Of a stretch of DNA of 64,000 nucleotides, positions 33,029 through 44,737 are shown piece by piece. The number at the start of each line of letters is the position of its first letter. The first letter of the stretch is position 1. Both the position numbers and the translations under genes were made by a program. Under the pieces are notes generated by a model that saw nothing but the letters and a program-made list of their open reading frames with translations, had not been told where the DNA came from and did no database searches. This DNA is from Ypsolopha sequella (Eukaryota > Arthropoda > Insecta > Lepidoptera > Ypsolophidae), in assembly GCA_934047225.1 (NCBI GenBank), contig OW203992.1, forward strand, positions 14,745,501 through 14,809,500, written 5' to 3'.

Positions 33029-33444
33029 GGGGCTATACCGTGAAAATTGACACTTTTTGAAGTTATTTATCTGCTCTTTTAATGAAGTTCCAAGTAAAAT
33101 AAATTAGTATAACAATTTTGGGACCTTTTACTAGATTTTGGTCTATCAGAAACGCGATAGGAGGAATTTCATTCGATAGAAATAATTATTGAAATCGGGT
33201 CTAAATTTACACTTTTTTTGATATTATGACAAATTAGGATAGCATACAGACTTGAAAAATATTTATTTAGATGGGTTTTAACTACACCTAAATTACTGGT
33301 TATGGAATTTTTTGTAACTATTTTAGTTAATTTTGCATTAAATTAAAACCGACTTTTTGACAATTTTCCCCGATTCCGTCCCTTTCGCACTGCGGGTCTT
33401 TCTGCCTGGAGTAACGGGGACCTTTGCTAGCACGGTATATCACC
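33029..33444. mobile_element. TTAA MITE family C, copy 2
   Basis: Flanked by TTAA at 33025-33028 and 33445-33448. Ends GGGGCTATACCGTG and, inverted, GGTGATATACCGTG. Inverse of 23729-24141; a more distant relative is at 43721-44287. Confidence 0.82.
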
Positions 33445-33573
33445 TTAATATGGTTTTGCTCGAAATTTCAACCACCACGAATCCAGTTGCTAATTTTTCC
33501 GATGGAGGCACCTTAACTGTAACAAAGTGAACTAATTTTTCGACTCTAAAGACTTGCTTATTTGAGATACACT

Positions 33574-33624
33574 ATAATGAACACAAAATCACTTATAATT
33601 ATCTCAGGTGATTTGTGTTCATTA
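33574..33624. repeat. Small hairpin
   Basis: Arms TAATGAACACAAAATCAC and GTGATTTGTGTTCATTA pair with one gap around a 16-base loop. Confidence 0.75.
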
Positions 33625-33712
33625 CGTATTCCATGTCCCCCCAAGTGCCAAAGCTGAATCACAGGTTGTAAGAGCCCGTTCATTTGGAAACTGAATATAA
33701 AATTATATAAAT

Positions 33713-34096
33713 ACATCGTCACGACATGAATCCCCGACGGGATGTCAGAGGTGTTCCGTTCAGTGTGAACTGTGAAATGCAAGTCACATTACACACTCGG
33801 TACACCCGCGTTTCACTAACGATTATTATGTCCCAACGTAATTGGGTGGTGAGCCCTATCGCCGTACACTTTTTTCAAGGGTGTGCAGGCTATACAAAAC
33901 AAAATACATCAATGCGTGCAGGTTTCCTTACGATGTTTTCCTTCACTGTTTAGCAAGTGGTAAGTAAGAATAAATAATTTGAACATCAATTTCGAAAAAC
34001 TTATTGGTGCATGCCTAACCGGGGATTGAACCTGGATCTCAAGATTGAGAGGCCAACATTCTACGAGTACCTCTGAGCTACCACCGCTGTGGAAAC
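33713..34096 (-). repeat. tRNA-derived SINE, most complete copy
   Basis: On the minus strand, a tRNA-like head at 34096-34016 has A box GGTAGCTCAGAGG and B box GGTTCAATCC, about four bases longer than a standard tRNA between the boxes. The body is shared with 199-458, and the tail (TACACACTCGGTACACC, CGTCACGACATGAATCCC) is shared with 19455-19575. ~380 bp. Confidence 0.78.
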
Positions 34097-34216
34097 TAAT
34101 TCGAGAGGAAATAGAAGTCAAAGTAATTTCAGAACATGCGGAATCGGAACCGGAAGCAATTAAGGGTGTCATTCTGGTTGTCTACAGCCTATAGCCACTA
34201 TAGCCGACCTGCTTGT

Positions 34217-34335
34217 CTAGCATAGCAAACTATATCGAGCTCGATAGCGCGTGATATAGTGCTCTCTCTCAATCTGTTTATCTACCTTGAGTTGTATCGA
34301 GCGATTAAAACTCGATATGGTCTGCTATATGCTAG
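34217..34335. repeat. Small foldback
   Basis: Arms CTAGCATAGCAAACTATATC and the inverse GATATGGTCTGCTATATGCT pair. The interior contains ATCGAGC words in both orientations. A second small hairpin (GTAAGTAGGATA / TATCCTACTTAC) lies at 34433-34474. Confidence 0.65.
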
Positions 34336-34619
34336 ATCCCTTGGGGCCTGGGGGTCTAGACGCACCGTCGATACTGTGTCTTGCCATCATACTTGCTCAC
34401 TCGCACATTGACTAACGCGGTATACATAAAAGCGTAAGTAGGATAGATACAGCGTGTATTTATCCTACTTACAGAAAGCGGAAATACGAAAAGGAAATGC
34501 TACCTTTGCCGAAGAGTCGTGAAGACACATACTCGCGTTATTTAAATGGTACTATAGATATTTTACATCCCCTTTTCTCTAGTCCCTGCCCCTATCACAA
34601 TATAAAGGAGTACAATATC

Positions 34620-34720
34620 AACAGCTGCGACCGTTGAAATTTTCACAGAATGCGTGTCACTATGGTTGCATTTATATATATGCAACAGAGGGTGCCGAAA
34701 TGTTTGTATATACAATAAAA
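34620..34720 (+). repeat. Direct repeat, copy 1 (copy 2 at 35850-35945)
   Basis: Both copies read GTTGAAATTTTCACAG, GCGTGTCACTATGGTTGCAT and GCAACAGAGGGTGCCGAAAT. Part of the GGGTTCCGTACC repeat group. Confidence 0.75.
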
Positions 34721-35029
34721 TATTAATTTATTTATCAAAAATATTGCACAGCATTTCTGTAATCCAATTCACTGTACAATTAAAAAGGTAATAATAATCA
34801 TTTACATAAAATATTTACAGAAACATAAAAACAAAAAAATTAACCAAGATAAAAATAGATATTTTGGTCTAAGCCGTAGAATCTAAGGATACCGTCATAG
34901 AGGCTTCACTCTCACAGACTTTCAAGCATTCCCGCACCACATCCCTCATTCTGTCAGAGAAAAGATCACACAGTGGTTCTGATAATATGTTTATTTGCTT
35001 CAAAATGTGTTAATAAAATATTTTTTATA

Positions 35030-35145
35030 AACTACCGTTTAAGGGCCTTTTTATTTTTTATATATATGTTATATTCCACATAAATATTTTAGTCGATATA
35101 TTTCGACCCCTCAGTGGGGTCGTCATCAGGCGAATAGAAAAATAT
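35030..35145 (-). repeat. Retroelement end with hammerhead-like CTGATGAC…GAAA core
   Basis: On the minus strand, 35129-35101 reads CTGATGAC, stem GACCCC, loop ACTGA, stem GGGGTC, then GAAA. It is followed by TATATCGACTAAAATATTTA and a tail shared with 24388-24495. It fits the stem II part of a hammerhead ribozyme with one extra C. Stems I and III are not convincing. Confidence 0.55.
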
Positions 35146-35488
35146 TATATGACATAGGTATTTGAAGTAAGAAAACCGCTGACATCTATTGATATAAAAA
35201 TATAAAAAAAGTATATTATAATCAATATAAAAATAATCAAATCCAAATTTACACTTTAATATAACAAAATATTCAGAATCGGAGCACTCTGCAAGATAAC
35301 ACCATCTAGCGCCTGCTGACTAAATTCTCCCTTAAAAAGTCTGGTTCATGATTTAAAATATACTTTTTTATATTTTATATCAATAGATGTCAGCCTTAAA
35401 AACGTGTGTAAGTTTTACAGATGTCCATAAATTTAAGTCCAAGCACATTTTACCACTACTGGGATGCAACATTTTTATTTTGTAGGTT

Positions 35489-35752
35489 TTAAGCAAGCTG
35501 AAGTGGCAGTGGGCTGGCCACATCAGCCGAAGAACCGAAAACCGATGGGGGAGAAAGGTTCTCGAGTGGAGACCATCGAACCGGCAGACGCAGTGTAGGA
35601 CGCCCGCCAGCTCGCTAGACTGACGATCTAAAAAAGATTGCCGGTAGTGGCTGTATGAGGATGGCCGAGGATAGAAAAATGTGGCGTGCCCTTGGAGAGG
35701 CCTATGTCCAGCAGTGGACCAATATTGGCTGATGGATTGGATTGGATTGGAC
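35489..35752 (+). pseudogene. RTE-type LINE 3' terminus with (ATTGG)n tail
   Basis: Encodes LKWQWAGHISRRTENRWGRK then VLEWRPSN before going out of frame. Later the GEAYVQQW region is recognisable in nucleotides (GGAGAGGCCTATGTCCAGCA). Ends GCTGATGGATTGGATTGGAT, a microsatellite tail. The same C-terminal end appears at 62607-62911. Confidence 0.78.
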
Positions 35753-35849
35753 GTACACCGAAGGATGCCAAACGGGATACTGCCTTTCACTGTGCTATCG
35801 CTAAGCCTCCGCTGTCCACCCGTCCGGCCATCACAGGGGTCAACAGCTT

Positions 35850-36090
35850 CGACCGTTATAGGTAGCACGTTGAAATTTTCACAGTATGCGTGTCACTATG
35901 GTTGCATTTATATATATGCAACAGAGGGTGCCGAAATGTTTGCCAGGCGCTACCATTTTGGGAGGTTTGTTTTGTCGTCTTTATGTTGCTATGGCATCTA
36001 TATTGTTGTTATTTACCATGATCATTTTAGGGTACCGTACCCGTGTTGTGTGGTGATACGGAACGCTTTGTATGCAAGTCCGACTCGCAC
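35850..36090 (+). repeat. Direct repeat copy 2 plus GGGTTCCGTACC-type repeat
   Basis: First ~95 bases match 34620-34720. The remainder matches 21030-21180 (CAGGCGCTACCAT, TTGTTGTTATTTACCAT, ACCGTACCCGT). Confidence 0.65.
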
Positions 36091-36094
36091 TTGC

Positions 36095-36915
36095 CCAATT
36101 ATTAGACATGCAAGTCAATATATTGGCGTCAAGTCAATCTTCTTCTTCTTAAGAGGGCTCGGTTTCCGCACCTAGTCTCTCATTTGGACCTTTGTGCGTG
36201 GTATAAGGGGAACTGATTATTTTAGCCAGCCCAACTCACGACAAAATCCTAAGAGGCGACCTAGATCACTATAGGGCTGAGCATTCCCTTTTCACGGAGG
36301 AACTAAGAGCGTTGTTTGCTGACACCAGCGATATATATGTTGTACTATGATGTCGTTGGCTGACATCTGGTTTATTCGCCCAAGGCTGACATCTACGCAA
36401 TCTATTGTTACTTGGGTCAGCGTTTCTTCGGTCTCCATACAGGCTTTGCACAGAGGCAAAAATATAAACTATTACAACAAGCGACTCACCTCCCCCCTCG
36501 AGTTTATCGTCGCTCGCTAATCAAGTGCACGGTCGCGTGCATGACATAAATGTTGATATGCAAGACGTCCTTGAAGTGACAGACAGATTTGATGACGTAT
36601 TGTGAGTCCTAATAGAAATGGCAGTTGGTTTTGATCACAAATAGCAGACGTACAACTTAATCATACTGCGGTATCCGTGAAATCATCCTCTATTCTTTCC
36701 TCACACAAAACGTTCGAGTGTTGGCTGTAATTGAAAAAGGACGAAGCAAACTAAATTAAAGTGCTTTGTTTCATGTTGATTGTTTAGCTGGTTTATAACT
36801 TGCACTCTAGCACGTTAAGGGCATTTGCGATATCGTTTTATCTACTTTGATAAAAGCTGAAAAATGAAGTGTATTTAACACCTATTTTTAGTATCATCGC
36901 ATAGTAGTGCGTCCG
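36095..36915. other. No gene recognised
   Basis: Mixed-composition DNA. Short frames only; no exon or repeat could be supported. Confidence 0.45.
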
Positions 36916-36919
36916 TAGA

Positions 36920-36998
36920 CCTGGGTGGCGCTCATTAGCTGGGTGGTCACCCGTTAGCTCGGTGGTCGCCCGTTAGCTCGGTGGATGGCCCTTTAGCG
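36920..36998 (+). repeat. 19-bp tandem repeat, four units
   Basis: Units vary around CTCGGTGGTCGCCCGTTAG: CTGGGTGGCGCTCATTAG, CTGGGTGGTCACCCGTTAG, CTCGGTGGTCGCCCGTTAG, CTCGGTGGATGGCCCTTTAG. Confidence 0.85.
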
Positions 36999-37189
36999 CT
37001 TGAGCTTGGAGGGCGCGCGCAACCGAAGGAAATGATAACAATTAAGTATACACAAATACACATACAGGCTGTAGCTTTGGTCCACAACTTGCGTCCTTGG
37101 ACGAAACTTGCGTCACATGAATATGATATATGATGCTTATTCCAAATACAGAATTTAAAAAAGGTGGAAGAAGAAGGAGTTATGCCCTT

Positions 37190-37275
37190 TTTAGGGTTCC
37201 GTAGTCAACAAAAAGGAACCCTTATAGTTTCGCCATGTCCGTATGTCTGTCTGTCTGTCCGCGGCTTAGCTTAGA
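37190..37275 (+). repeat. GGGTTCCGTA-type repeat with TCTG run
   Basis: Carries AGGGTTCCGTAGTCAAC, AAAAGGAACCCTTATAG and GTCTGTCTGTCTGTCC. Related to 4346-4440 and 45040-45150. Confidence 0.6.
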
Positions 37276-37670
37276 GACCATTAATACTAGAAAGCTGTAA
37301 TTTGGCATGAGTATATATATTTATCACGCCGATGAAGTGGTACAGTATAATTTTGAAAAAGATTTTTTTTAGGGTACCACCCCTACACGTAAAGTGGGGA
37401 TGATTTTTTTTCTCGTCTATCCCCTAGTGTGGGGTGTCGTCGGATAGGTAATTTAAAAATATTGGGGGTTTGACAAGATTATTTTTCGATCCAGGGTTTC
37501 GTTTGCGAAATATTAAGATTAAAAGTATTAATTTTTGTTAGAGTCAAGTGTCTCCCCCCCTGCCGGCGAAACGGTTGTATTTGGAGACGTGAAAAAAATC
37601 ACGGCTGTAGTATACATAACGAAATTAAAAGGAAAACTATAACACCTAAGTAGGCTTTACAAGTTAACGA

Positions 37671-37800
37671 GTACAGATCGCGCCAAACTTTTAGTCCTCT
37701 CTAAACACGGGGCGATCCGCATCAGCAGGAACAAAATGTATCGGCCGTTCTTGGGAAGAGCAACTTCCGAGCGTACTAAAAGTTTGGCGCGATCTGTATT
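37671..37800. repeat. Foldback
   Basis: Arms GTACAGATCGCGCCAAACTT and AAGTTTGGCGCGATCTGTAT pair, separated by ~70 bases with a further CCGTGTT/GGAAGAG-rich loop. Confidence 0.75.
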
Positions 37801-38490
37801 AGTCGACAAACTTCTAAAATGTACTTGGAGAAGAAGTCCGCATGTTGTGCAGGGCAACTACGGAACCCTACACTGCGCGTGGCCCGACACGCACTTGGTT
37901 GTTTTTTTTATGTCCTAAAAGTAACTATGGGGCGCTATCGGGTGCCCCTCCCCACCTCACCACCGCTCGGCCAGTACCGAGTCAGAGAATATGTTTTGGC
38001 CGAGTCTTTGGTCGAGTCGAAGCTGAGTAGATGAGGTGTCTGAGGCGGACTGGAAAAGTGTTTCGAAAATTGGTTTAGACGCATGAAACTGTGTAAAGAT
38101 GCTGGTAGAATTTGAAAAGATTTAATAATACAACATAATACACTGTATAACATTTCTTTGTACTTTCGCAAAATTTTTCAGAGTATCCCACGTATATTGC
38201 TTCATTTTTTGCGCAGCTATTTCATGTAAGATTCGTTTATCTTTTATGATGTTTTTCAACATTTTGTAAGCTTTTACTTTAGCCTCTAATCAAAGATGGC
38301 CTCAGAACATCAAAAGCGACGAATTCATGTAATGTTTCAAAAAGTCCAGATGGATTATTTGTAGCTCTGATGAGGATGTCGACCAAACGGAACGAGATCT
38401 TAGTGGAACAAGATCAATTTATTTTTACGATAAAGTATAGTAAAAACATTCAAGCTAAAAGTAAAATATAAAAGTATTTTATTTCATTAT
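37801..38490. other. No gene; repeat fragment at its start
   Basis: ACGGAACCCTACACTGCGCG and CACGCACTTGGTTG (37860-37905) resemble the end of the CCGGCCAAGTGCGAG family. The rest is unremarkable. Confidence 0.45.
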
Positions 38491-39530
38491 ATACAGGGTG
38501 GAAAAAATTTAAGGGCCCTGGAGGGGAACTACCTTAAATCCTTTAGTTAGCTCATTTTACTGAAAGGAAACATTCCTTTATTTTTTAAAAGAAACAAAAC
38601 TGCATTCAAAGATATTCTGAAATTCGCTTGTCTCACCCGGGAATCGAACCAACTAAAAATTCAAAAAATAAACCCTCGCTATTTTATTACACGAATCGGT
38701 AGGATTATTGTTCAAAATAAAATTTGTCTAATAAACATTTGGTCTTACACTCATCTGTTGTTCGAGATACTCATGAAATTAAATATTTATTACAAGTTCT
38801 TTATTAACAATACCTAGTACTGTTCACTTGTAACAAGTAAATGACACGTTATAATTTTCTTATCTCTCTGACATCCAAAGACATTGTATGGTACAAGCTT
38901 GCTAATGTTATTTATCTTAAGTACCTTGTTGAAGTCTTCAATAAGAAAATCGTTAAATGGTAATAATAAATCTATGCACAGCACAATTACTTCTTGCACT
39001 AGGCGTACTGACGAAAGGTTTAAAAAAGGAACGAATTTTTTTCCAAAGCGGAGCAACAAATTTGAAGTTCGAACCATAACTTTCAACGTTTTTAAAATCA
39101 ATAAAAGTATTCGTTCTAATTGCAAATTTTGTTTTGTTTTGCTTTCATTCCATGCTGTCATTGTGTAATAATGGCGTATCATTATTATTTTACTAGTGAA
39201 CAGTACTAGGTATTGTTAATAAAGAACTTGTAATAAATATTCAATTTCATGGGTATCTCGTACAACAGATGAGTGTAAGACTTTAGTTTAGTAGACAAAT
39301 TTTATCCTGAACAATAATCCTACCGATTCGTATAATAAAATAGCGAGGGTTTATTTTTTTAATTTTTAGTTGGTTCAGTTCCCGGGTGAGACAAGCGGAT
39401 TTCAGAATATCTTTGAATGCAGTTTTGTTTCTTTTAAAAAATAAAGGAATGTTTCATTTCAGTAAAATGAGCTAACTAAAGGATTTAAGGTAATTACCCT
39501 CCAGGGCCCTTACATTTTTCCACCCTGTAT
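38491..39530. mobile_element. 1.04-kb element with ~340-bp inverted arms
   Basis: Starts ATACAGGGTGGAAAAA and ends with its inverse. The arms (38491-38832 and 39191-39530) match over their whole length, including GTAGGATTATTGTTCA and AATACCTAGTACTGTTCAC. The interior is only 358 bases with no transposase I recognise. A 122-codon minus frame (38814-39182) crosses the centre and is probably incidental. Confidence 0.83.
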
Positions 39531-41492
39531 ACTATTATAATACAATATACTAGTATATGTAAAATAAAAAGGTGTCAAATTAATGCTGGCTTATGTTATC
39601 GACATTTATATATTTTATATTTCCGGGTATGTCATACATATCCTACCTTATGACAGAGAATATAAATGACATGTTTAAAGGAGATCCTTGTCGTTTATCA
39701 TGTGCTTAATTTTTTTCACATATAAATAAAATATAACATCGCCGTACATAGGAAAAAGAAACAACTCTGATTGATGGTCCAGACGGACGAACGAAAAGAT
39801 TTGGCTAGGCAACCCAGGGGTGCGTTTAGTTTGATCGCCCGCCAACGCGACGCCCGCCTAACACTGACATCAGAATAGAATAGCATACAAATTCAACGCG
39901 TGCAAAAGGAATGGCATGTTAAAGGGCAGGTAGCCGCCAACGACCTTGATTCAAACTGTACCTGTTCTGTCTGTGTTATCAACACAAAATATATTGAAAT
40001 AACGTAACTGCATTACAACGTCGCTGGGTTTGATAGCACAAAATAGGAGAAAATAGTACTTTTCACATGGACGCGGTAAAGGGGAAAAAAGTCCATAAAT
40101 ATTTTTTCTGAGCAATTATTACCCTGTGTTTTAGTGCAACAAGTGGTTTCAAAGAAATAACCAATTTTTATTAATTTTAGTTTAAAAAGAGTTTGACTTT
40201 GAACAATATTTTCATGCTGTTTCTTATACGCGAGAATAATTTCCTAAAATATATATATATATATATTTCATAATTTTTAAACATATCTTTTAAGAGATAT
40301 AACTTTATCAATAGAGTTAATTTCGGATGACGCTTGGAAGAGGCGCCTTAAGCTACCATATAAATGCTTTACTATTTACTTGTAGAAAAGTGTATAAACT
40401 TAGTCTTCTTCACATGAACGACGTCTGTATTTTTTAATTTCCAGTAAAGATAAAAATTATACGACTTGCTAAACTTTGCGTAAAAACGAGGCAATATTTA
40501 AAATATCCTGACAGCTATTATGATGGTGTTTCATAAAATTTTACTTTTTGAGACGTAGTTAGCTAGATGTCCCTAGATAATACTTATGAAAGAAAATATG
40601 AAGAAAATAAGCTGTTGACTTTAGATTCAGGTTTGACCTTTTGTATGAATCTTGAGAAAAATTCAGGCGTAAAGGGACCTCTGCGGGCGTCGCCCGACCA
40701 TCAAACTGAACTGCCCATTTAGTATTAATTGGACAGTGTCTTGCGTTTTTAAAATAAAGACGATGGTACTTCTAAACTAAAGTCGTCTTTAATAGTCGGT
40801 CATTTATTGTAAAGTTACTTTGTCTAATAGGCCCGACGCATACTCAGACACTTAAAAATTTATTGCGCTCGTTGAATAATTACTTAGTTCTAAGATACAG
40901 GGTTGGCACGAGCTTGTCACGACCTACGTCATCGCGAAAGACAGATTCTGGAAAAGGTCCGGAGTAAAATGATGAAAATTATCTATGACATGATGAAAAC
41001 GATAGCTTTTAGCTCTAGCATTAGCAGATTAGGACCATATTGATGGAATCCTGCATTCCCTTTGTTTATGTTACCGGCCAAAGTGGTTCTGGATTGTCAT
41101 GAAAACATAACCAAAAACTTTATATCATGAATAGAAATATATGAAATGAAATATATTTATTTATATAATGTAGGTATAACAGATACACTTATTACAGGTC
41201 AGTTTTAATGTTATATAAGTAATTTAATAACCTATGTGTATAGGTAATAGTTTCATGTCATAAATAATAATATGGGGAAATATGCAGGGGAAAAATAAAG
41301 GTTGGGTTTACTTAAACATAAAAAAAAAATACTAGCCTATAATTAAATTCAATAAAGAGATAAAACATACAAGACAGGAGAAAAGTATGTCATGAAGGCA
41401 AAAAAATATATATATATAATACCTTTGTCTACCTATTCCACGTAGTAGTAATGCCCAAAAACCAACTCCAGCTTGGGCGCATAGATATTTAA
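39531..41492. other. No gene; TA microsatellite and repeat fragment
   Basis: A (TA)n run at about 40244-40266. Positions 40340-40440 are an inverted fragment of the repeat at 9780-10060. Nothing coding is supported. Confidence 0.45.
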
Positions 41493-41740
41493 ATACAAGG
41501 TGAATTTGTGAACATCGTCCAAATTCATACTTGAGCCTTGGTAAGTGATCAGCATCATGAACCAATAACGATTTTTGGAAAATTCATAAAATTAATTTTC
41601 GACTCTCCATAGTGATTCACTAAGGACTGGTAGTGAATTACTATGGGAAGCTGAAATTTCATTATTGATTTATGATGCTGATCACTTACCAAGCCTCCAC
41701 TATGAATTTGGACGATGACCAAAAAGTCACCTTGTCTATA
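41493..41740. mobile_element. MITE family E, copy 2
   Basis: Starts TACAAGGTGAATTTGTGAAC and ends near CACCTTGTCTA. Arms carry CATCGTCCAAATTCATA and GGTAAGTGATCAGCATCAT in both orientations. Inverted relative to 27381-27634. Confidence 0.82.
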
Positions 41741-42602
41741 TATATATAAACATGGGTGTGACTCGCCATACCCGACCCCTCGGCGCGGTGAGCAAAGAAA
41801 GAGGTATTAAAAATCAAAATCTCATTTCAATCTTTGCGGTACGGCGCCGCGGACACTAGTGGACAGGCTCGTACTCGGGTGCACCTCCCCACACTACTAA
41901 AATTCTGAATTTAAAAAGTTTTGAAATTCTAATTTACAAAAACCAATGGAGACTGCGCTGGCAGCATACACAATACATAGTATTGAAAAAGGGGGGTTTT
42001 TCACAACCCGGCTGCGAAAGCACCCTTGAGCCGCTCCCAAAATATCATAAATAAATTTATGGAAAAAAAAGTATTTTTTTATTTTTTTTTCCTTATCAGT
42101 ACCTATCGTGAACATAACTTACCACGTGATGGAAGTTGCTGACCAAATCAACAACCTGTATCTCAATGTAATGTCAGACATCATCAATAATCATCATCTA
42201 TCCACCAAAGATTTCAAAAGTTTAGATGAGCCCTGGCACCTAAAATCTATTGCATTGTTTTTGAATGTGTTTTGAATGTGAAAAGTCACACTTTTGGCTT
42301 TAAGTATTCGTATTTCTTAAAATGTTAGCGCACTTTAAAAATGCACACTACGGCATATTGAGACCCTTTTCTCGTAAAAATTCATTAAAGCGTTCAACTA
42401 TCACTGTGTTCAGATGAGCATTGATTCCAAACGTGTGAGCGTCACCCATTTAAATGTGAAAACATTTTGGTGCTGTCATACTACGGTAAGGGCTAATCTT
42501 TACTTTTGAAAGCTTTGCTATCCGCAACATTTTGTTCGACATAGAAAATAAAAAAGCTTAAAAAATTTTCCTTTTAACAACTCAATGTACATCTTTTGCC
42601 AG
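41741..42602. other. No gene; intronic DNA before exon 2
   Basis: Contains a GC-rich patch at 41760-41895 and otherwise AT-rich sequence up to the splice acceptor. Confidence 0.45.
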
Positions 42603-42747
42603 GTAATCTGCTTGTGATCCTCGTGGTGACACTATCAAGGAGGCTGCGGTCGATAACCAACTTCTTCTTGGCAAACTTGGCAGTGGCTGATTTATGTGTC
42701 GGAGTATTCTGTGTATTCCAGAACCTTACCATCTATCTGATTCCCAG
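42603..42747 (+). CDS. Neuropeptide GPCR (trissin receptor-like), exon 2
   Basis: Acceptor TTTTGCCAG precedes 42603; donor AG|GTGAGT follows 42747. The 145-base exon completes the split Gly and encodes NLLVILVVTLSRRLRS (end of TM1 and loop 1), then ITNFFLANLAVADLCVGVFC (TM2 with the class A LAVAD motif) and FQNLTIYLIP. The phase-2 donor leaves AG, which joins C at the start of exon 3 to give Ser. Order, frame and motifs leave little doubt that this is a rhodopsin-family receptor. The wording around NLTIYLIPSWVFGDFLCKM fits my recollection of insect trissin receptors, which bind a small cysteine-rich peptide, but that assignment needs a database check. Confidence 0.92.
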
Positions 42748-42980
42748 GTGAGTAATATTTTATATACGCAGTTGATCATTTTCGACAGTCTAGAAAATGT
42801 TCGTCTATTTTCTGTACTTCAGTTTGGAATATTTTTGATTCTGTTGCTGGAATATACCGAACTTGGTAATACAATACCTACCTACTTTCTAAGAAATAAT
42901 TATTTATTTCATGGTATTTACCTCACTAGAAACAAAAATAATGTACGAGCATTTTCTTAGCAGTTACGCCACGTTATTAA

Positions 42981-43410
42981 GGCGCTCTTATCCCAGAAGA
43001 GTGACTCTCTGTCTTTTTCTTTACGTGTAAGGAGTAAAGAAAATAACCACACTTTTGTACTTTTTCGTTGTTGTTATCGGTTTTTAAATTGTTTAAAAAT
43101 AAGGGATATGTTTATTAAAACCCACTTACGTGGTCGACCTAGAAAATTTAAAGAGCAATATTACCAGATATGTTTCGTTAATAAAAGAGTAAGGAAAGGA
43201 AATAAGGAAATGGCATGATTTGAAAGGTCTTATTACATGCTGTGTTCGTGAATTATTTCTATCGAGCAAAGTTTATCTGATCGTGTAACACATACGTGGA
43301 AGACCTAGATAAAGGTTCGAACTATATTGCGTATTTTTTTTTGGAAGTTTTAGACGATATCTGAAAGTTCTATTTGACTTTGAAATTACTGATTTTGGGA
43401 TAAAAACGCC
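42981..43410. mobile_element. TTAA MITE family A, copy 2
   Basis: Flanked by TTAA at 42977-42980 and 43411-43414. Same orientation as 3107-3529. The right end is mutated (GGGATAAAAACGCC). Confidence 0.88.
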
Positions 43411-43414
43411 TTAA

Positions 43415-43716
43415 GGGAGAACGATTCGTATCCTCTACGAAACGCACAAGTTTAGATGGATCTTCTTATTTTTGAATTACAGATATTAAAGAAATGTGAT
43501 TTATGGCATTTCGCGAACATATTTTAGTGTCAGTTACGCTTTTCCGGCAAAATTTTGTTATTTTATGCATTACGTTGTAAATGTATGGGCACACAAACAT
43601 AAAACACGCTTTGCACACGAAATGCCATAAATCACGTTTATTTAAAATTTGTAATTCAAAAACTAGAAGAACCATCATAAGTTGTGCGTTTCGTAGAGGA
43701 TACGAATCGTTTCCTC
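43415..43716. mobile_element. TTAA MITE family B
   Basis: Flanked by TTAA at 43411-43414 (shared with the previous element) and 43717-43720. Arms ACGATTCGTATCCTCTACGA and its inverse, with a further inner pair around AAATGCCATAAATCAC. 302 bp and almost wholly palindromic. Confidence 0.88.
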
Positions 43717-43720
43717 TTAA

Positions 43721-44287
43721 GGCGCTACGGAAAAAAAATCGACACTTTTAGAACTTGCATATCTACTTCAGTAAATTATGTATTATTTTGATAAAATAGT
43801 ATATTATTTTTGGAATCTTTTTCTAAGGATCTGTTAAAACAGAAACGTGATTGGAGAAATTCGGCTCGATAGAAATATTTATTAAAATGAGGTCTATATC
43901 GACACCAATTTTCTCCTGGTGTGACAATTTAGAATGACATATGGGTGTCTATCATCAAAAACATAGATATACTATCGAATTCCGATTGTGTAAGGGCATG
44001 TTAGCACTTGAAGTGACGACACAGTTCGTAAATAGTTCAATACCCACTAAAAGCAATTTTGAAAGTTTAGTTTTTATCTATGTTTTTGACGATAGGCACC
44101 CTGTGCAGTTGGCAACTTAAGATACAGAATAGGGGGGCTGGTTTAACGAAATTTTGATAGCAACTTTAATACATTTTATATTAATAAAAATCGACTTTTT
44201 GCTACTTTACCACGAATCCGTCCCTGTCGAACTGAGGGTTTTTTTGCTTATGGAGTAACAGGGACGCTAAAATTTTTAAATGTCGCC
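43721..44287. mobile_element. TTAA MITE family C, diverged copy 3
   Basis: Lies between the TTAA sites at 43717-43720 and 44288-44291. Shares family C words in order: AATCGACACTTTT, ACGTGATTGGAGAAATTC, TCGATAGAAAT, CCGTCCCTGTCGAACTGAGG and GGAGTAACAGGGAC. Its ends are poorly preserved. Confidence 0.75.
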
Positions 44288-44291
44288 TTAA

Positions 44292-44737
44292 GGCGCTCTT
44301 ATCCCAAAATCAGTAATTTTAAAGTCAAATAGAACTTTAAAATATCGTCTACAACTTCCAAAAAAAAAAAAAATACGCAATATAGTTCGAACCTTTACCT
44401 AGGTCTTCCGGGCATGTGTTCCACGATCAGATAAACTTTGCTCGATACTTAGAATAAGCTCGATAGAAATAATTCATGAAAACAGCATGTAATAAGACCT
44501 CTCAAATCATGCCATTTCCATAATTCCACTCTTTTATTAACGAAACATATCTGGTAATATTACTCTTTAAATTTTCTAGGTCGACCACGTAAGTGGGTTT
44601 TAATAAACATATCCTTTATTTTTAAACAATTTAAAAACCGATAAAAACAACGAAAAAGTACAAAAGTGTGGTTATTTTCTTTACTCCTTACACGTAAAGA
44701 AAAAGACAGAGAGTCACTCTTCTGGGATAAGAGCGCC
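44292..44737. mobile_element. TTAA MITE family A, copy 3 (inverted)
   Basis: Flanked by TTAA at 44288-44291 and 44738-44741. Ends GGCGCTCTTATCCC and GGGATAAGAGCGCC are perfect. Inverse of copies 1 and 2, with a short internal duplication near 44445-44465. Confidence 0.88.

Larger units (their letters stand above)
9499..42602 (+). other. GPCR intron 1 (33.1 kb)
   Basis: Bounded by donor GTAAGT at 9499 and acceptor TTTTGCCAG ending at 42602; it interrupts a codon in phase 1. It is packed with transposable elements listed separately. Several carry their own minus-strand genes. Confidence 0.8.

Noticed and set aside
38491..39530. LTR retrotransposon
   Set aside because: The long terminal sequences are inverted, not direct, and there is no gag/pol.
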